Shown one piece after another: positions 17,088 to 26,437 of a DNA stretch of 57,339 nucleotides; positions within the stretch are counted from its first letter, which is position 1, and the number at the start of each line of letters is the position of its first letter. The stretch lies in assembly GCA_028284775.1 (NCBI GenBank), contig JANQRB010000091.1, positions 1 to 57,339 of the forward strand. The letters run 5' to 3'. The notes beneath the pieces are model-generated. The model did no database searches. It was not told where the DNA came from and was given only the letters and a program-made list of their open reading frames with translations. The position numbers and the translations under genes were made by a program. The stretch comes from Candidatus Kapaibacterium sp. (lineage in GTDB: Bacteria > Bacteroidota > Ignavibacteria > Kapaibacteriales > UBA7675).

Positions 17088-18354
17088 GTGCGGTGACAGT
17101 CCGCGGTGCCGTCACCGTTTCTGACACTGATTTGCTTCATTGCATCCCGCGTCTCTCACCCTGCTTCCTGGTGAATTCGACTGAAGAATGTATCCCGCCG
17201 CGCTTAATGGCGTCGTGATCATAGCATCTGCCTTTTTCGCCAGGCTCTCACAATGACAATCGCTTCCGGCATCATGAACCGCACAACGGCGCCGGTGGCT
17301 GACGGCGGCCCTTCGCAGATTCACAGGCCGGGGATGACCCTGATGCTTCGGACGGGAAAATGAAACCGGCTGCCGCCGTTGACCCAGCATTCGGACCAGT
17401 GCTGCCCGAACTGAGATTTGATACTCGAGGGTCGACCCATTAAGGCCGGGATGTAGGGGAGCGCGGCATCGCAGGTAATTGTCGCGTATCCGTACGCAGA
17501 CATTATATCATTACTCAAATGCTCAGTTGCTGCGTCGCTGCCGGCCGCCGGTTTATTTTCACGTCCGTTCCGCAATCAGTGCTGCGGATCGATTCAAAGA
17601 ACTTCTGAGAATGTCAGCATATCGACTAGCGGGCGATCGTCCTAGACGTCGACCAGCTCAAATTCACCGAAGGTAAAACTCGGATCCTGACCGCCGAGTT
17701 CGCCCACGCTCCAGCGTACGTTCGCTCTCAGATTGCCGAAATCGATGCTGGTTATCGCCAGCGCATGACTCACGTCGCCGCTATTTGTTGCCGCCATCGT
17801 CATCGCGGGACAGGGAACAGAGCCGCAATCTTCAATCAAAAAACGCTGGACGGCATTATTGCCCAGTGCGACATCGATGACGACTACCCGCGCGGGGCCG
17901 CCTCCCATGGCCTTCGCATTGGAGTGAATAACGCCACAAACCCAAATTCCAGGTGCCAATTGTTGCCACATAGCATCAGATCAAATTATTGTGCCAAAAA
18001 TATACGACTTATCAAGGTAGGTCGGTTGACTGCCACGAGCTCAATGAGCCACTTCCGCATCGTCAGATTCTCCCCTAATGCCAGACAGTCAACGCTTGGT
18101 AACGCTATACTCCGCACGTGCAAATCACGCAAAAAAATATCGTGATTTCCAACCAAGTTATACTAAATTTTGGAAAAGCTACAAGCAATTTTTCGCAATG
18201 CATATTTTTGAAATTCGGTTGTAACATATTGTGAATCAATGGTTTGGGGATTTAGGACTTTTCTGTGATTCTGGAAAAGCTACTCCGAGAAAAGGCGTCG
18301 GAAGGTTTTAGCGAACAGCAGCAGAAATTATTCAAATTCAGGGAGATGGCCGGC
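17088..18354. other. Long gene-poor region
   Basis: About 1.27 kb between the tRNA terminator and the next sound gene. The open frames here are short, lack ribosome-binding sites and show mixed composition. A minus-strand frame ending near 17321 reads IPALMGRPSSIKSQFGQHW and then PVRSIRVIPGL, which looks like a protein tail, and 17642-17971 (-) also looks partly coding; both may be remains of decayed genes. The last 200 nt are AT-rich and probably hold the promoter of the gene at 18355. Confidence 0.45.
17642..17971 (-). CDS. Hypothetical ORF, possibly a gene remnant
   Basis: A 109-codon frame with plausible residue composition and a pair of cysteines (IEDCGSVPCPAM) reminiscent of exported FCB domains, but with no signal peptide, no clear ribosome-binding site and no recognised family. 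It may be the 3' end of a decayed exported-protein gene, or chance. Confidence 0.25.
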   Translation of the reverse strand: MWQQLAPGIWVCGVIHSNAKAMGGGPARVVVIDVALGNNAVQRFLIEDCGSVPCPAMTMAATNSGDVSHALAITSIDFGNLRANVRWSVGELGGQDPSFTFGEFELVDV

Positions 18355-19983
18355 ATGCTTCTGTCCGAGGAACTGTATCAATTGATTCGTTCGATGAGTA
18401 AAGCCGAAAAACGTCATTTCAAACTCACGGCTCAGCAGAACTCCAAGAACGGCGCAAGTAACTACATAAAGCTCTTCGATGCAATTGACAAAGCGAAGAA
18501 CTACGATGAACAGAAAATATTGCAGCGTGTCGGGAGGGACAGGATTGCGGCCAACCTGTCATCAACCAAATACCAGCTGAGCAAACTCCTCTGTCGCGTG
18601 ATCTATGATTTCAACGGCCGGGCACGGTCGGAGAACAATATCACTGAAGAAATCGGAATCATTAAACTCCTGTTCGACAGGGGGCTGTACGGTATGGCGG
18701 GCAAACATCTCACGCGCGCCAAACAGATTGCGCAGGAACATCATAATAACCTGCATTTGCTGGAGCTCTTGTCACTGCAACAACAAATGGCGTTGCAGGG
18801 CGAGGTCAGAACCAGCGATGAATCCCTTACTGTGTTAATCCGCGAACGACAGTCAATCCTTGACTCGATAGTTAATGAATCCAGTTACGCGGAACTATAC
18901 TATCGCCTGCGCGAACTAAGCCAGTCCAAGAAGAGTATCGACAAGAGCGCCGTTGCGGTCGAATTACAGGAGATCATGGCGGCGCCCCTGGTACAGGAGG
19001 TCGAGAACGCTCAGAGTCTCAAAGCCAGGCAGATGTATTACCGGATTCACGGCCACAGCGCAATTATGCGGATCGACTGGGTCCAGGCTTATGCGATGTT
19101 CGAAAAACTGTTAAAGCTCTGGGAAGCGCATCCCATCCTGATTGCAGACGATCTCCGTTGGTACATGGCCGATCTGACAAACTTCTTCACGGCCTGCTGC
19201 CGGGCGGAAAAATTTGAAGATCTGGAGCCGATCCTTAACAAAGTGAAAGACCTGCCCTCTTTATCATTCGCCGACAAGGTGCAGACCTTTCAGAATGCGG
19301 CCTATATGGAACTGCACTATTACTTGCAAAACGGCCTGCTGGCGCGCGGTTTACCGGCGGTGAATCAGATAAAGGCCAACCTGGAGATTTATCAGAACAA
19401 ACTGAGCATCCGCTGGCTGCTGCTGCTATTCCACAATCTGAGTACTTTCTTTTTTCTGAGCAGCCTCTTTGAGGAATCGCTCGACTATTTCAAGAAGATT
19501 CAGAAATTCGCCAACGACAAAAATCATCCCGATCTACGCACCCTGGCCGATTTGTTTGAATTAATCATTCATTTTCAGCTCGACAATATCGAGGTTGTTT
19601 CGAATCGTCTGCGGGCATTTACGCGTGCCCTGCGCAAGCGCCGCAAAATGAACGATTTTTATCTCTGCGTCATTCGACACCTTCAGAAACTCATCAGGCT
19701 CAACAAGGGGAAGATGCGTTTGCCTGCTTTCAAGAGTTTTCTGGCGGAGCTGAAACAGCTGCAGTCGAGTAAAGGCAAGGGCGTGATCAAAGGATTTACC
19801 GAGCTTGAATTCTGGCTGATCAGCCGCATAAGCAACAGGTCGATCAGTGATGTCGTTCGGGAAAAAATCGACGAACGCGATCGCAGTCGTAAGACCGAAA
19901 CTTCGGAGGAAGCCATCCCGGCCGTTATTCCACCATCAGCGTCGCCTGCTGAGGTACAAGCCCGGCGCCGCTCAAACGGATAA
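18355..19983 (+). CDS. TPR-like helical repeat protein, unknown function
   Basis: The 542-residue protein is alpha-helical throughout, with repeated helix pairs resembling degenerate tetratricopeptide repeats. It starts LSEELYQLIRSMSKAEKRHFKL, an opening I recognise from a family of long cytosolic proteins common in FCB genomes; their function is not known to me. There is no signal peptide or enzymatic motif. ATG 18355 is chosen because AGGGAG lies 9 nt upstream; in-frame upstream starts (18265, 18346) lack correctly spaced sites. The C-terminal tail (SEEAIPAVIPPSASPAEVQ) is low in complexity, and its last 59 nt overlap the end of the convergent M1 peptidase gene. Confidence 0.75.
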   Translation: MLLSEELYQLIRSMSKAEKRHFKLTAQQNSKNGASNYIKLFDAIDKAKNYDEQKILQRVGRDRIAANLSSTKYQLSKLLCRVIYDFNGRARSENNITEEIGIIKLLFDRGLYGMAGKHLTRAKQIAQEHHNNLHLLELLSLQQQMALQGEVRTSDESLTVLIRERQSILDSIVNESSYAELYYRLRELSQSKKSIDKSAVAVELQEIMAAPLVQEVENAQSLKARQMYYRIHGHSAIMRIDWVQAYAMFEKLLKLWEAHPILIADDLRWYMADLTNFFTACCRAEKFEDLEPILNKVKDLPSLSFADKVQTFQNAAYMELHYYLQNGLLARGLPAVNQIKANLEIYQNKLSIRWLLLLFHNLSTFFFLSSLFEESLDYFKKIQKFANDKNHPDLRTLADLFELIIHFQLDNIEVVSNRLRAFTRALRKRRKMNDFYLCVIRHLQKLIRLNKGKMRLPAFKSFLAELKQLQSSKGKGVIKGFTELEFWLISRISNRSISDVVREKIDERDRSRKTETSEEAIPAVIPPSASPAEVQARRRSNG

Positions 19984-22063
19984 AGTAGCTGCCCGCCGGC
20001 ACCTGCTCCATGTTCCAGCTGGTACTGTAGCTGCCCGGCGGATACTGACCCTGCCTGAGAATCGCAAGCCGCCGGCCGATAGTGGTATATACTTCAAGCG
20101 ATATTGTCGATGCCCGCGGCAGATCAAAGCGAATTGTGCTGAAGTTGCCTGTCCGGGAGGGATTCGGCCAGACGCTCAGCACCGGCTGTCGGGCGGCGGC
20201 GTCTTCGGCTACCGAGCTGATGACCAGGTTGTCGGGCTTGACGGACAGCATCGTATTATCCCAGTCCAGCAAGACATTTTCAGGGAACCAAGGCAAATCG
20301 AACTCAGCGCTTTGCTCGCGTTGGGTCATAAGAAAACGGCGGTCTTCGCGTTCGCTGCCCTTCAGGAAGCTCAGCGGCAGCGGCATGGTGAAAATCTCGG
20401 CAATACCTTCGCCTTCCTGGGTCTGCCGGACGACGACTCGTACTTTTTTGCCGCCCGCATCACCCGGGCGGACGTCGACTTCGAGCTCGAAGATCGGATG
20501 CCCTTTGCCGTAGACCCATTGGTCGAAAAAGTCTCGGATCGGGACCGGCGAATCGCTGATATCCTCTTCAAGCGAGGCGATCAGGTCTTCCGTTTCAGCG
20601 GCGCCATAGGACTCGCGTTCGATGAAGCCGCGCATAGCCGCAAAAAACTGCTTGTCGCCGACCAGCTCGCGCAGCATGTGATATATCCACGCGCCTTTCG
20701 AGTAGGTGACGGCATAGTTGTAAATGTCACCGCGCTGGAATTCATTTACCTCGCGATAGCAAGGCGGCTCGACCCGTCCGCTGCGGTTGGCTCGCGATGC
20801 CAGATAGAAATTGCGTTTTTCCATCAGATCCCTGATGTAAGCTTCCCGGCCTCCGCTGGCTTCGGCCCAGAGAGCTTCACCGTAGGTCGCCGCCCCTTCG
20901 TTCAGCCAGATGTCATTCCAGGTGGCGGGCGTAACCTGATCGCCCATCCACATGTGCAGCAGCTCGTGCGCTACCGTGCTTTCCACACCCTCCAGCACGT
21001 TGCGGCCCAGGGTCACCATCGTCTGGTTTTCCATCGCGCCGTACAGAAAGGGCTCCGCCACAGACATTCCGTATTTCTTGAAGGGATACGCGCCGAATTG
21101 CGAGGCGAAGAGGGCCATCATGTCGGGTACATTCGCAAAAGTTTCAAGGGCATTGTAGCCGTTATTGCCGTCCAGATCTTCGTCCCAGACATAATACCGG
21201 ATCTCGATGCTGTCCTCCGGATTATCAGCCGGCTTATACCAGTCGGACCATTCGTGAAAGGTGGAAGCGTGAGCAACCATCAGGTAGGTGGCGATCGGTG
21301 TGTCGTCGCTCCAGTGATACATTCGTGCCGGGCCGCCGTCGCCGCCTTCTACTTCGCGAATTTCCTGCAGCAGGCCGTTGCAGGCCACGCTGAATCCTTC
21401 CGGCACGATAACGCGAAACTCAGCCGTAGCTTTGTCATGCGGCGCATCGTGACAGGGCATCCAGTTGCGGGCATAGATCGGCGCGCTCAGGGTGTAGGCC
21501 TGACGCTTGAAGGCCGTCGTTTCGTCGTATGCCAGAAATCCGAGATTAACATTGGAAGGGCTGACGTGGCGATAGGCGATGTCCAGGGTGAGTTCGCTGC
21601 CGGGCTCCGGTGCCGTCGCCAGCGGAATCGACAGCTTGTCGACATCTTCGATGACCGGCGTGGGACTGATAAGCTGTCCGTCGATCTTCACCTCCTGAAT
21701 ATCCAGCAAAAAGGCGTCGAGAACAATTGCGCTGACATCCGCTGAATCGATTCGCAGGCGTATTGTCGTTCGGCCGTCAAACTGGCGCGTCTCCTCTGTC
21801 AGCTCGGGTGTCGTCAGCGGACCGTACCAGTCCAGGACAAGCGAATAGGAGAGGACGTCGTAAGGCCGGTGCTCGATTGCCGATTCCGCCAGCACGCGGT
21901 CGGTGCCCTTCTTGGATAGGGCATGGGAACAGAGCGCGTGTGAATGAATGCCGGTCTGCGTCGTTTGCGGCCGCAGAACTTCGGGCATAGGCTGCTGCGC
22001 TGTCGCTGTCGGCGAGCTCGCTCCAAAGGCCAGACCGAGGAAACAGAGAAGAAGTAGTATCAT
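19925..22063 (-). CDS. Secreted M1-family aminopeptidase with T9SS domain
   Basis: The 712-residue zinc exopeptidase has a signal peptide (MILLLLCFLGLAFGA, cleavage near TATAQ), an M1 N-terminal beta domain, the substrate-anchoring motif GAMEN at about 340, the zinc motif HELLH at about 363 with the third ligand Glu in LNEGAATY 19 residues on, and the catalytic Tyr region DIYNYAVTYSKGAW. The last 85 residues (LSVWPNPSRTG to QVPAGSYFIRL) form a T9SS sorting domain, so it is exported to the cell surface or medium, probably to digest peptides. ATG 22063 is chosen because it starts the signal peptide; the 168 in-frame residues upstream are unrelated. It is convergent with and overlaps the TPR-like gene. 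Confidence 0.9.
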   Translation of the reverse strand: MILLLLCFLGLAFGASSPTATAQQPMPEVLRPQTTQTGIHSHALCSHALSKKGTDRVLAESAIEHRPYDVLSYSLVLDWYGPLTTPELTEETRQFDGRTTIRLRIDSADVSAIVLDAFLLDIQEVKIDGQLISPTPVIEDVDKLSIPLATAPEPGSELTLDIAYRHVSPSNVNLGFLAYDETTAFKRQAYTLSAPIYARNWMPCHDAPHDKATAEFRVIVPEGFSVACNGLLQEIREVEGGDGGPARMYHWSDDTPIATYLMVAHASTFHEWSDWYKPADNPEDSIEIRYYVWDEDLDGNNGYNALETFANVPDMMALFASQFGAYPFKKYGMSVAEPFLYGAMENQTMVTLGRNVLEGVESTVAHELLHMWMGDQVTPATWNDIWLNEGAATYGEALWAEASGGREAYIRDLMEKRNFYLASRANRSGRVEPPCYREVNEFQRGDIYNYAVTYSKGAWIYHMLRELVGDKQFFAAMRGFIERESYGAAETEDLIASLEEDISDSPVPIRDFFDQWVYGKGHPIFELEVDVRPGDAGGKKVRVVVRQTQEGEGIAEIFTMPLPLSFLKGSEREDRRFLMTQREQSAEFDLPWFPENVLLDWDNTMLSVKPDNLVISSVAEDAAARQPVLSVWPNPSRTGNFSTIRFDLPRASTISLEVYTTIGRRLAILRQGQYPPGSYSTSWNMEQVPAGSYFIRLSGAGLVPQQATLMVE

Positions 22064-22570
22064 ATTCGCTTTGTGTTTGGCTGAGAGTTGCCGGAATTCC
22101 GGCAAATGCGATTTGAGAAAGCTCCTTGGGCCGGCAAATCCGTCGGATATAACCTGAACCTGCGCCGGAGCCTTAATTTCTGTGAATTGGGACCGGCGGC
22201 AATGACAATTCCGCGTGGAAATTGCCAGGCGAAACAGCCGGGGGAGACCGAAAGTTTCGCGGTGCGCGCCGAGCTTGCTTCCCACACTCTTACGTTGTCG
22301 CTTTGCTCGACCACATAGCCCTGGAGGCCCGTCACAGCTTGTGACCCTGCAATTCCTCCCGACCAGCTGTGAGGAACACTGCTTTGCGGCAATCCACAGC
22401 GATAGAACTGTGGCCGCAGCCGGCGCGGAAGCAAAGAAAGGACGCAAAGCAGGGAATGCCCTGCCGGCCTCAAGCGGAAAAATACGGCCTGCGGCTCTGA
22501 CAAACAAGAAGCTCGCAGCCGGGCGGCGATTCGATCCGGCAGCGTAAGTAATGCCGAAAATGCGCAAGTC
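22064..22570. other. Intergenic region between pseI and M1 peptidase
   Basis: About 500 nt without a convincing gene. It lies beyond the last gene of the minus-strand pse run and upstream of the M1 peptidase. A hairpin at 22385-22418 (CCACAG/CTGTGG inside TGCGG/CCGCA) may mark the end of the pse transcript, but no T-run follows it. Open frames through the stretch are Arg-rich and look like shadows. Confidence 0.4.
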
Positions 22571-23662
22571 TCATCGGCGGGCCGGGGGGGAATCGAAATG
22601 CCCTGTTGCGTCCGCTATCATCGACTTTTCCAGGGGACTGCCGCGTTTGATGTCCCGTGCAGCCCGTTGGCCGTGAACCGCGTCCAGGTACTTCGGCGGC
22701 AGGCCATAGCCCGGACGGATGGAACGAACATTGTCCGGACCGAATGTCTCGCCGGCGCTGACATCCGCCACGACAAATAGTGAGCGCGCAAACATTCGGC
22801 TCTGAGCGCTGCGCGAGGAAAGACGCAGCGTCCGGCTGCCCATCGCCTGCTCCACCTCGCGTACCGCCTGCGTCATCGTGGCGAACTCGGCCGGTTCCAG
22901 CGAAAAAGCGGCGTCGGGTCCGCCGAGCCCTCGATCGAGAATCAGATGCTTTTCGATGATTGCGGCGCCCATGGCGCGGGCGGCGATCGGAACCGCTGTG
23001 CCCTGCGTGTGATCCGACAGACCGACCACCGTGCCGAAGCGCTCGGCAAGCACGGGCATCTGTCGCAGATTGACTTCGCTGAGCGGGGTAGGATAGGCGG
23101 AGCTACACTTCAGCAGCGCCACTTCGTTGTTGCCGGCCCGGCGGCAGACCGCAACAGCGGCCTCGATTTCATCCGGATGCGCGATACCGGTCGAAATGAT
23201 GATCGGCTTGCCCTGCGAGGCCGTTAGAGCGATCAGCGGCAAGTCCGTGATTTCGAAACTGGCGATCTTGTAAGCTGGCATGTTCATCGAAGCCAGATAG
23301 GCTACCGCGTCGGGATCGAAGGGCGAGGAGAACAAGATCAGTCCCAGTTCGTCGGCCACGCGCTGCAGACGCGGCAGCCATTCCCAGGGCGTGGCTGCTT
23401 CGCGATAGAGTTCGTGCAGTGTTTTACCTTCCCAAATGCTGCCTTCAATCTTGAAACAGGCTTGGTCGGCGTCAAGCGTTATGCTGTCGGCGGTGTAGGT
23501 TTGCAGCTTGATGGCGTCGGCCCCGGCTTCTTTAGCGGCTTCCAGGGTTTTGACCGCGATGGTGAAGTCCTGATTGTGATTGGCCGATAGTTCGGCAATA
23601 ATGAAGGCGGGCGCCACGGCGCCGACTCTGCGTGAGGCAATGTCGAAATAAGGTGACTGCAT
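22571..23662 (-). CDS. pseI: Pseudaminic acid synthase PseI
   Basis: PseI condenses 6-deoxy-AltdiNAc with phosphoenolpyruvate to give pseudaminic acid, step five of the pathway. The 363-residue product has the NeuB TIM barrel (FIIAELSANHNQDF, GADAIKLQTYT, FSSPFDPDAV, YKIASFEITD, STGIAHPDE, GLSDHTQGT, EKHLILDR) and a C-terminal SAF/antifreeze-like domain (RSIRPGYGLPPKYLDAVHG). The Pse-type signature KLQTYTADSITLD and the opening AELSANHN fit PseI rather than sialic acid synthase. ATG 23662 starts the barrel sequence and lies 1 nt beyond the pseH stop; the 61 residues read through upstream are pseH in another frame. It is the last gene of the run. Confidence 0.93.
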   Translation of the reverse strand: MQSPYFDIASRRVGAVAPAFIIAELSANHNQDFTIAVKTLEAAKEAGADAIKLQTYTADSITLDADQACFKIEGSIWEGKTLHELYREAATPWEWLPRLQRVADELGLILFSSPFDPDAVAYLASMNMPAYKIASFEITDLPLIALTASQGKPIIISTGIAHPDEIEAAVAVCRRAGNNEVALLKCSSAYPTPLSEVNLRQMPVLAERFGTVVGLSDHTQGTAVPIAARAMGAAIIEKHLILDRGLGGPDAAFSLEPAEFATMTQAVREVEQAMGSRTLRLSSRSAQSRMFARSLFVVADVSAGETFGPDNVRSIRPGYGLPPKYLDAVHGQRAARDIKRGSPLEKSMIADATGHFDSPPARR

Positions 23663-23663
23663 A

Positions 23664-24137
23664 CTACAATGGCCGGGGTAAACGGTAAATCGCAAATTCC
23701 AGTTTGTTAAACACGCTGCTGCCTTGCTCGCGGAAGCCCGCCCGCGCAAAGCTGCGCAGCGACACTTCGTTGTCGCGACGAATATAAGCGCTGACATCCT
23801 GCAGGTCGGGTCGGTCCTTAAACAAGCGCTCGCAGGCTTGCTCAAGGATCGGGCCGGCCAGACCTTTGCCGCGCGCCCTCCTGTGCAGGCTGAGACTTAC
23901 GACGGCGCGTTCCTCGTCGAGCCTGAAGCGTACCTGACCGAGGAAGTCGCCTTCGGGCATCGCGGCCACATAGAAGGCGCATGCCTCATCCCGCAGACGA
24001 TCGGCGAACCACGCGCAGTGCTCCTCCCAGGCAATCGGCTCCTGATTGATAGACATGCTCCTGACCTCGGGCGCATTCGACAGTTCGAAGATGGGCCGGC
24101 GGTCTTCGGATCGTACGGGTCGTAGATCGAAATTCAC
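23664..24137 (-). CDS. pseH: PseH-type N-acetyltransferase
   Basis: The 157-residue GNAT-fold enzyme would acetylate the 4-amino group of UDP-4-amino-4,6-dideoxy-AltNAc, giving UDP-6-deoxy-AltdiNAc. The motifs NAPEVRSMSINQEPIAWEEH and LGQVRFRLDEE match PseH, and the acetyl-CoA loop reads RRARGKGLAGPIL. The start is set at GTG 24137: it overlaps the pseG stop as GTGA and has AAGGAG upstream, a typical coupled start. An upstream TTG at 24170 is in frame but lies inside pseG. Its place between pseG and pseI supports the assignment. Confidence 0.88.
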   Translation of the reverse strand: MNFDLRPVRSEDRRPIFELSNAPEVRSMSINQEPIAWEEHCAWFADRLRDEACAFYVAAMPEGDFLGQVRFRLDEERAVVSLSLHRRARGKGLAGPILEQACERLFKDRPDLQDVSAYIRRDNEVSLRSFARAGFREQGSSVFNKLEFAIYRLPRPL

Positions 24138-25129
24138 AGCTTCACTCGCTCCTTCCATTCCGTTAAACAACTTTCCGCCACGCGCAGCGCACCGTGGCCG
24201 TCGACTAACCGGCGGCCCGCCCGCGCAGCCCGGGAGCGCTCTTTCTCGTCTTCCAGAAGCCGAAGCTGCGCGGCGACATGCTCGGCCAGATCCTCTATAT
24301 TATGCGGGCCTGCGATAAAGGCAAAGCCGCTCGCCTCCCAGCGACGCGCATTATGCCATTGATTGTCAGCCGCAATCACCACAATCGTCGGCAGGCCGAC
24401 ACGCGCCAGCTCATAGAGCGTTTGGCCGCCGGCGCCGATGCACAGGTCGGCCTTCTCCATCAGAGCGCGCATTTGCCGGGCATCCGGCGCAAACGCAATT
24501 GTCGTCCTGTTATCCGCTGCCGCCGCGATCGCTTCGCTATTGCTAAAGCCGGCGCCGACCACCACTATCTTTGACAGTGCCGGATAGCGTTCTGTCAGCA
24601 TTTTCAGTAGCGGGGGTGTCAGGTTGCGCGAGTCGCTGCCGCCGAAACTCAGAAGCAGCGTCGAAAGTTGCGGACGCATTCGGATATCTTCTGCCGGCCA
24701 AAAAGCCTGGCGCAGGGGCGCATACCTGACTCCGAGCAGGTAGCGGAGCGACGCCCTGGCGGGATAGGGAATATCCTCCGCTCCCAACGCCGCATTGAGG
24801 ACGATGCCGCAGGGATAGACATCCCGCTGCGTATCGTCCAGAAACACTATCAGCCCCGCCCGCTCCGCGAGATAACGATGCAGGCTCGCCTCGGAACGGT
24901 AGGAGTCAACAACGACGATATCGGCGGGCGCGAGCTTTGAGTAATCGCGGCGCCAATTGCAGAGGCGGCCGCCGTGACGGGTGAGCAGCGCTTCGATATC
25001 ACCAGTACCATCGACCAGCATCTCCACCGGACAGCCGAGCTGTCGCCAGGCCTGTTGCAGCGCCAGGCAGCGGCTGAAGTGACCCCAGCCGCTCTCCGCG
25101 CCCGCTTCCGTGAATATTCGCACCAGCAT
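24134..25129 (-). CDS. pseG: UDP-6-deoxy-AltdiNAc hydrolase PseG
   Basis: PseG removes UDP from the acetylated sugar to give free 6-deoxy-AltdiNAc for PseI. The 331-residue GT-B-fold protein has the catalytic His in GWGHFSRCLAL (H17), the segment VVVDSYRSEA, LLSFGGSDSRNLT and the C-terminal UDP-binding motif CIGAGGQTLYELARVGLPT. These and the length match PseG/SpsG. It overlaps pseH by GTGA and starts 3 nt after the stop of the PseA-like gene, so translation is probably coupled. Confidence 0.93.
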   Translation of the reverse strand: MLVRIFTEAGAESGWGHFSRCLALQQAWRQLGCPVEMLVDGTGDIEALLTRHGGRLCNWRRDYSKLAPADIVVVDSYRSEASLHRYLAERAGLIVFLDDTQRDVYPCGIVLNAALGAEDIPYPARASLRYLLGVRYAPLRQAFWPAEDIRMRPQLSTLLLSFGGSDSRNLTPPLLKMLTERYPALSKIVVVGAGFSNSEAIAAAADNRTTIAFAPDARQMRALMEKADLCIGAGGQTLYELARVGLPTIVVIAADNQWHNARRWEASGFAFIAGPHNIEDLAEHVAAQLRLLEDEKERSRAARAGRRLVDGHGALRVAESCLTEWKERVKL

Positions 25130-25132
25130 GCT

Positions 25133-26428
25133 TTACATCACAACGAAGTCTAGATGAAACTCGTCGAGTCGGCAGTCGCCGAGGGCAGGCGGCGGCGCGT
25201 CATCGTTGTAGTACAAATGGCGGTTGGCGGGCGCGAAGGTCCGGTCGTCGGCCTGCGGCAAGCGAGCCGCTTCCACGGCGTCATCAGCCGTATGCTGCGC
25301 CACGCTGTCCCGCACCTGCCATATTCCCGCGCTGTTTTGCCAGATCGAAGGGTCGCGCATCGGTTCCACGAGCGCAAAGAATTCTTCGCGCTGCATATCC
25401 ATAAAATCCAGATACGGGTTCAGTACGCGAGGCTCCCTGGCGTCGTAACGTTCCACCATGCGAATGCCTTCTTCGCGCGTCATTCGTCCGTGACGGATTT
25501 CCATCGACGCGTCGTCTGTTGCGCGACCGTAGCCGAATTTCAGATATTTAAGGTAGTCGTGGACATCGTTGGCGTGATCGTCGATCTTAGCATAGAGATT
25601 AAAAGTCCGATCGCGCCGATAGCTCACGCTTGCGAAGTCATGCTCGGCAATCATCGCCTCGGCATGCTTCTTGGCATCCCAGTCAAAGAAGTTGCTCATG
25701 TAGATTCCGCGCACCTCTGTCCGCTCGATTTCTTCGTCGTCGGGATAAACATAGGGGTAGAGGTCCTGCATGCTAATGCGTCCCTGCGAACGCTCTACCA
25801 CATCCTCGGGTTCGAAACCCCGCATATCATGTTCCTTGCGAGTCCAGCGCGTAAACTCGACAAAATCTTCCAGTGAAACTATCCCGGTTAACTCGGCAAA
25901 GCCGTGTTCACCCCAGACAATCAGCGGGATGTTCTTCTCGACGGCGACGCGGAAAGGCAGGGTCCGAATGCCTGCGTGGTAGTGCCATGTTAAATCGCCG
26001 ACTGTTTCCAGCATAAAACGAGCGAGCTTTTGAACCGACCGCGGATTGGCGGTAAAGCGAATGAGGTCGCAGCCCGATTTCTCAACCAGGTTCGTCAGAT
26101 TGCGCAGGCCGGCGCGCATGTTAAAAATATGGTTGAAGCTGACGAGCAGGGGATTGAGACCGTAGCTGAGCAGCGTAAAAACCTGAAAATGGCTGTCCTT
26201 CCCGCCGCTCACCGGAACGATGCAATCGTATACATTGCCGCGTTCACGAGCCATAGCGCGAGCCTCCTCGACAATCTCGCGGAACAGGTCGGCCCGTTCT
26301 TCCCAATTAACATCCAGCTTTTGCCGCGAAGCGTGGTAGTTGCAGCCGCTGCAAATACCTGTCTCGTCGTCAAAGATGATCGTCGGCCTGGCATTGGCGG
26401 GATAAAGGCAGCGTGCGCAGTATTCCAT
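25133..26428 (-). CDS. N-acetyl sugar amidotransferase, PseA/WbpG-like
   Basis: This 431-residue enzyme is of the PP-loop ATP-pyrophosphatase family that turns a sugar N-acetyl group into an acetamidino group. Four cysteines (C4, C7, C26, C29) form a zinc site, and SGGKDS (74-79) is the ATP-activating loop; WGEHGFAE and YEYDD-like later motifs fit the family. In Campylobacter PseA makes Pse5Ac7Am; in Pseudomonas WbpG works with HisH2 and HisF2. Here HisF- and HisH-like genes lie immediately upstream, so ammonia from glutamine is probably channelled to it. Substrate (a pseudaminic or related sugar) is inferred from context. GAGGG lies 6 nt before the ATG. Confidence 0.88.
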   Translation of the reverse strand: MEYCARCLYPANARPTIIFDDETGICSGCNYHASRQKLDVNWEERADLFREIVEEARAMARERGNVYDCIVPVSGGKDSHFQVFTLLSYGLNPLLVSFNHIFNMRAGLRNLTNLVEKSGCDLIRFTANPRSVQKLARFMLETVGDLTWHYHAGIRTLPFRVAVEKNIPLIVWGEHGFAELTGIVSLEDFVEFTRWTRKEHDMRGFEPEDVVERSQGRISMQDLYPYVYPDDEEIERTEVRGIYMSNFFDWDAKKHAEAMIAEHDFASVSYRRDRTFNLYAKIDDHANDVHDYLKYLKFGYGRATDDASMEIRHGRMTREEGIRMVERYDAREPRVLNPYLDFMDMQREEFFALVEPMRDPSIWQNSAGIWQVRDSVAQHTADDAVEAARLPQADDRTFAPANRHLYYNDDAPPPALGDCRLDEFHLDFVVM

Positions 26429-26437
26429 GGGGCACCC

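Noticed and set aside
19847..21745. A 632-codon plus-strand frame opposite the M1 peptidase
   Set aside because: The minus-strand gene has intact GAMEN and HELLH motifs; the plus-strand product is a low-information shadow.
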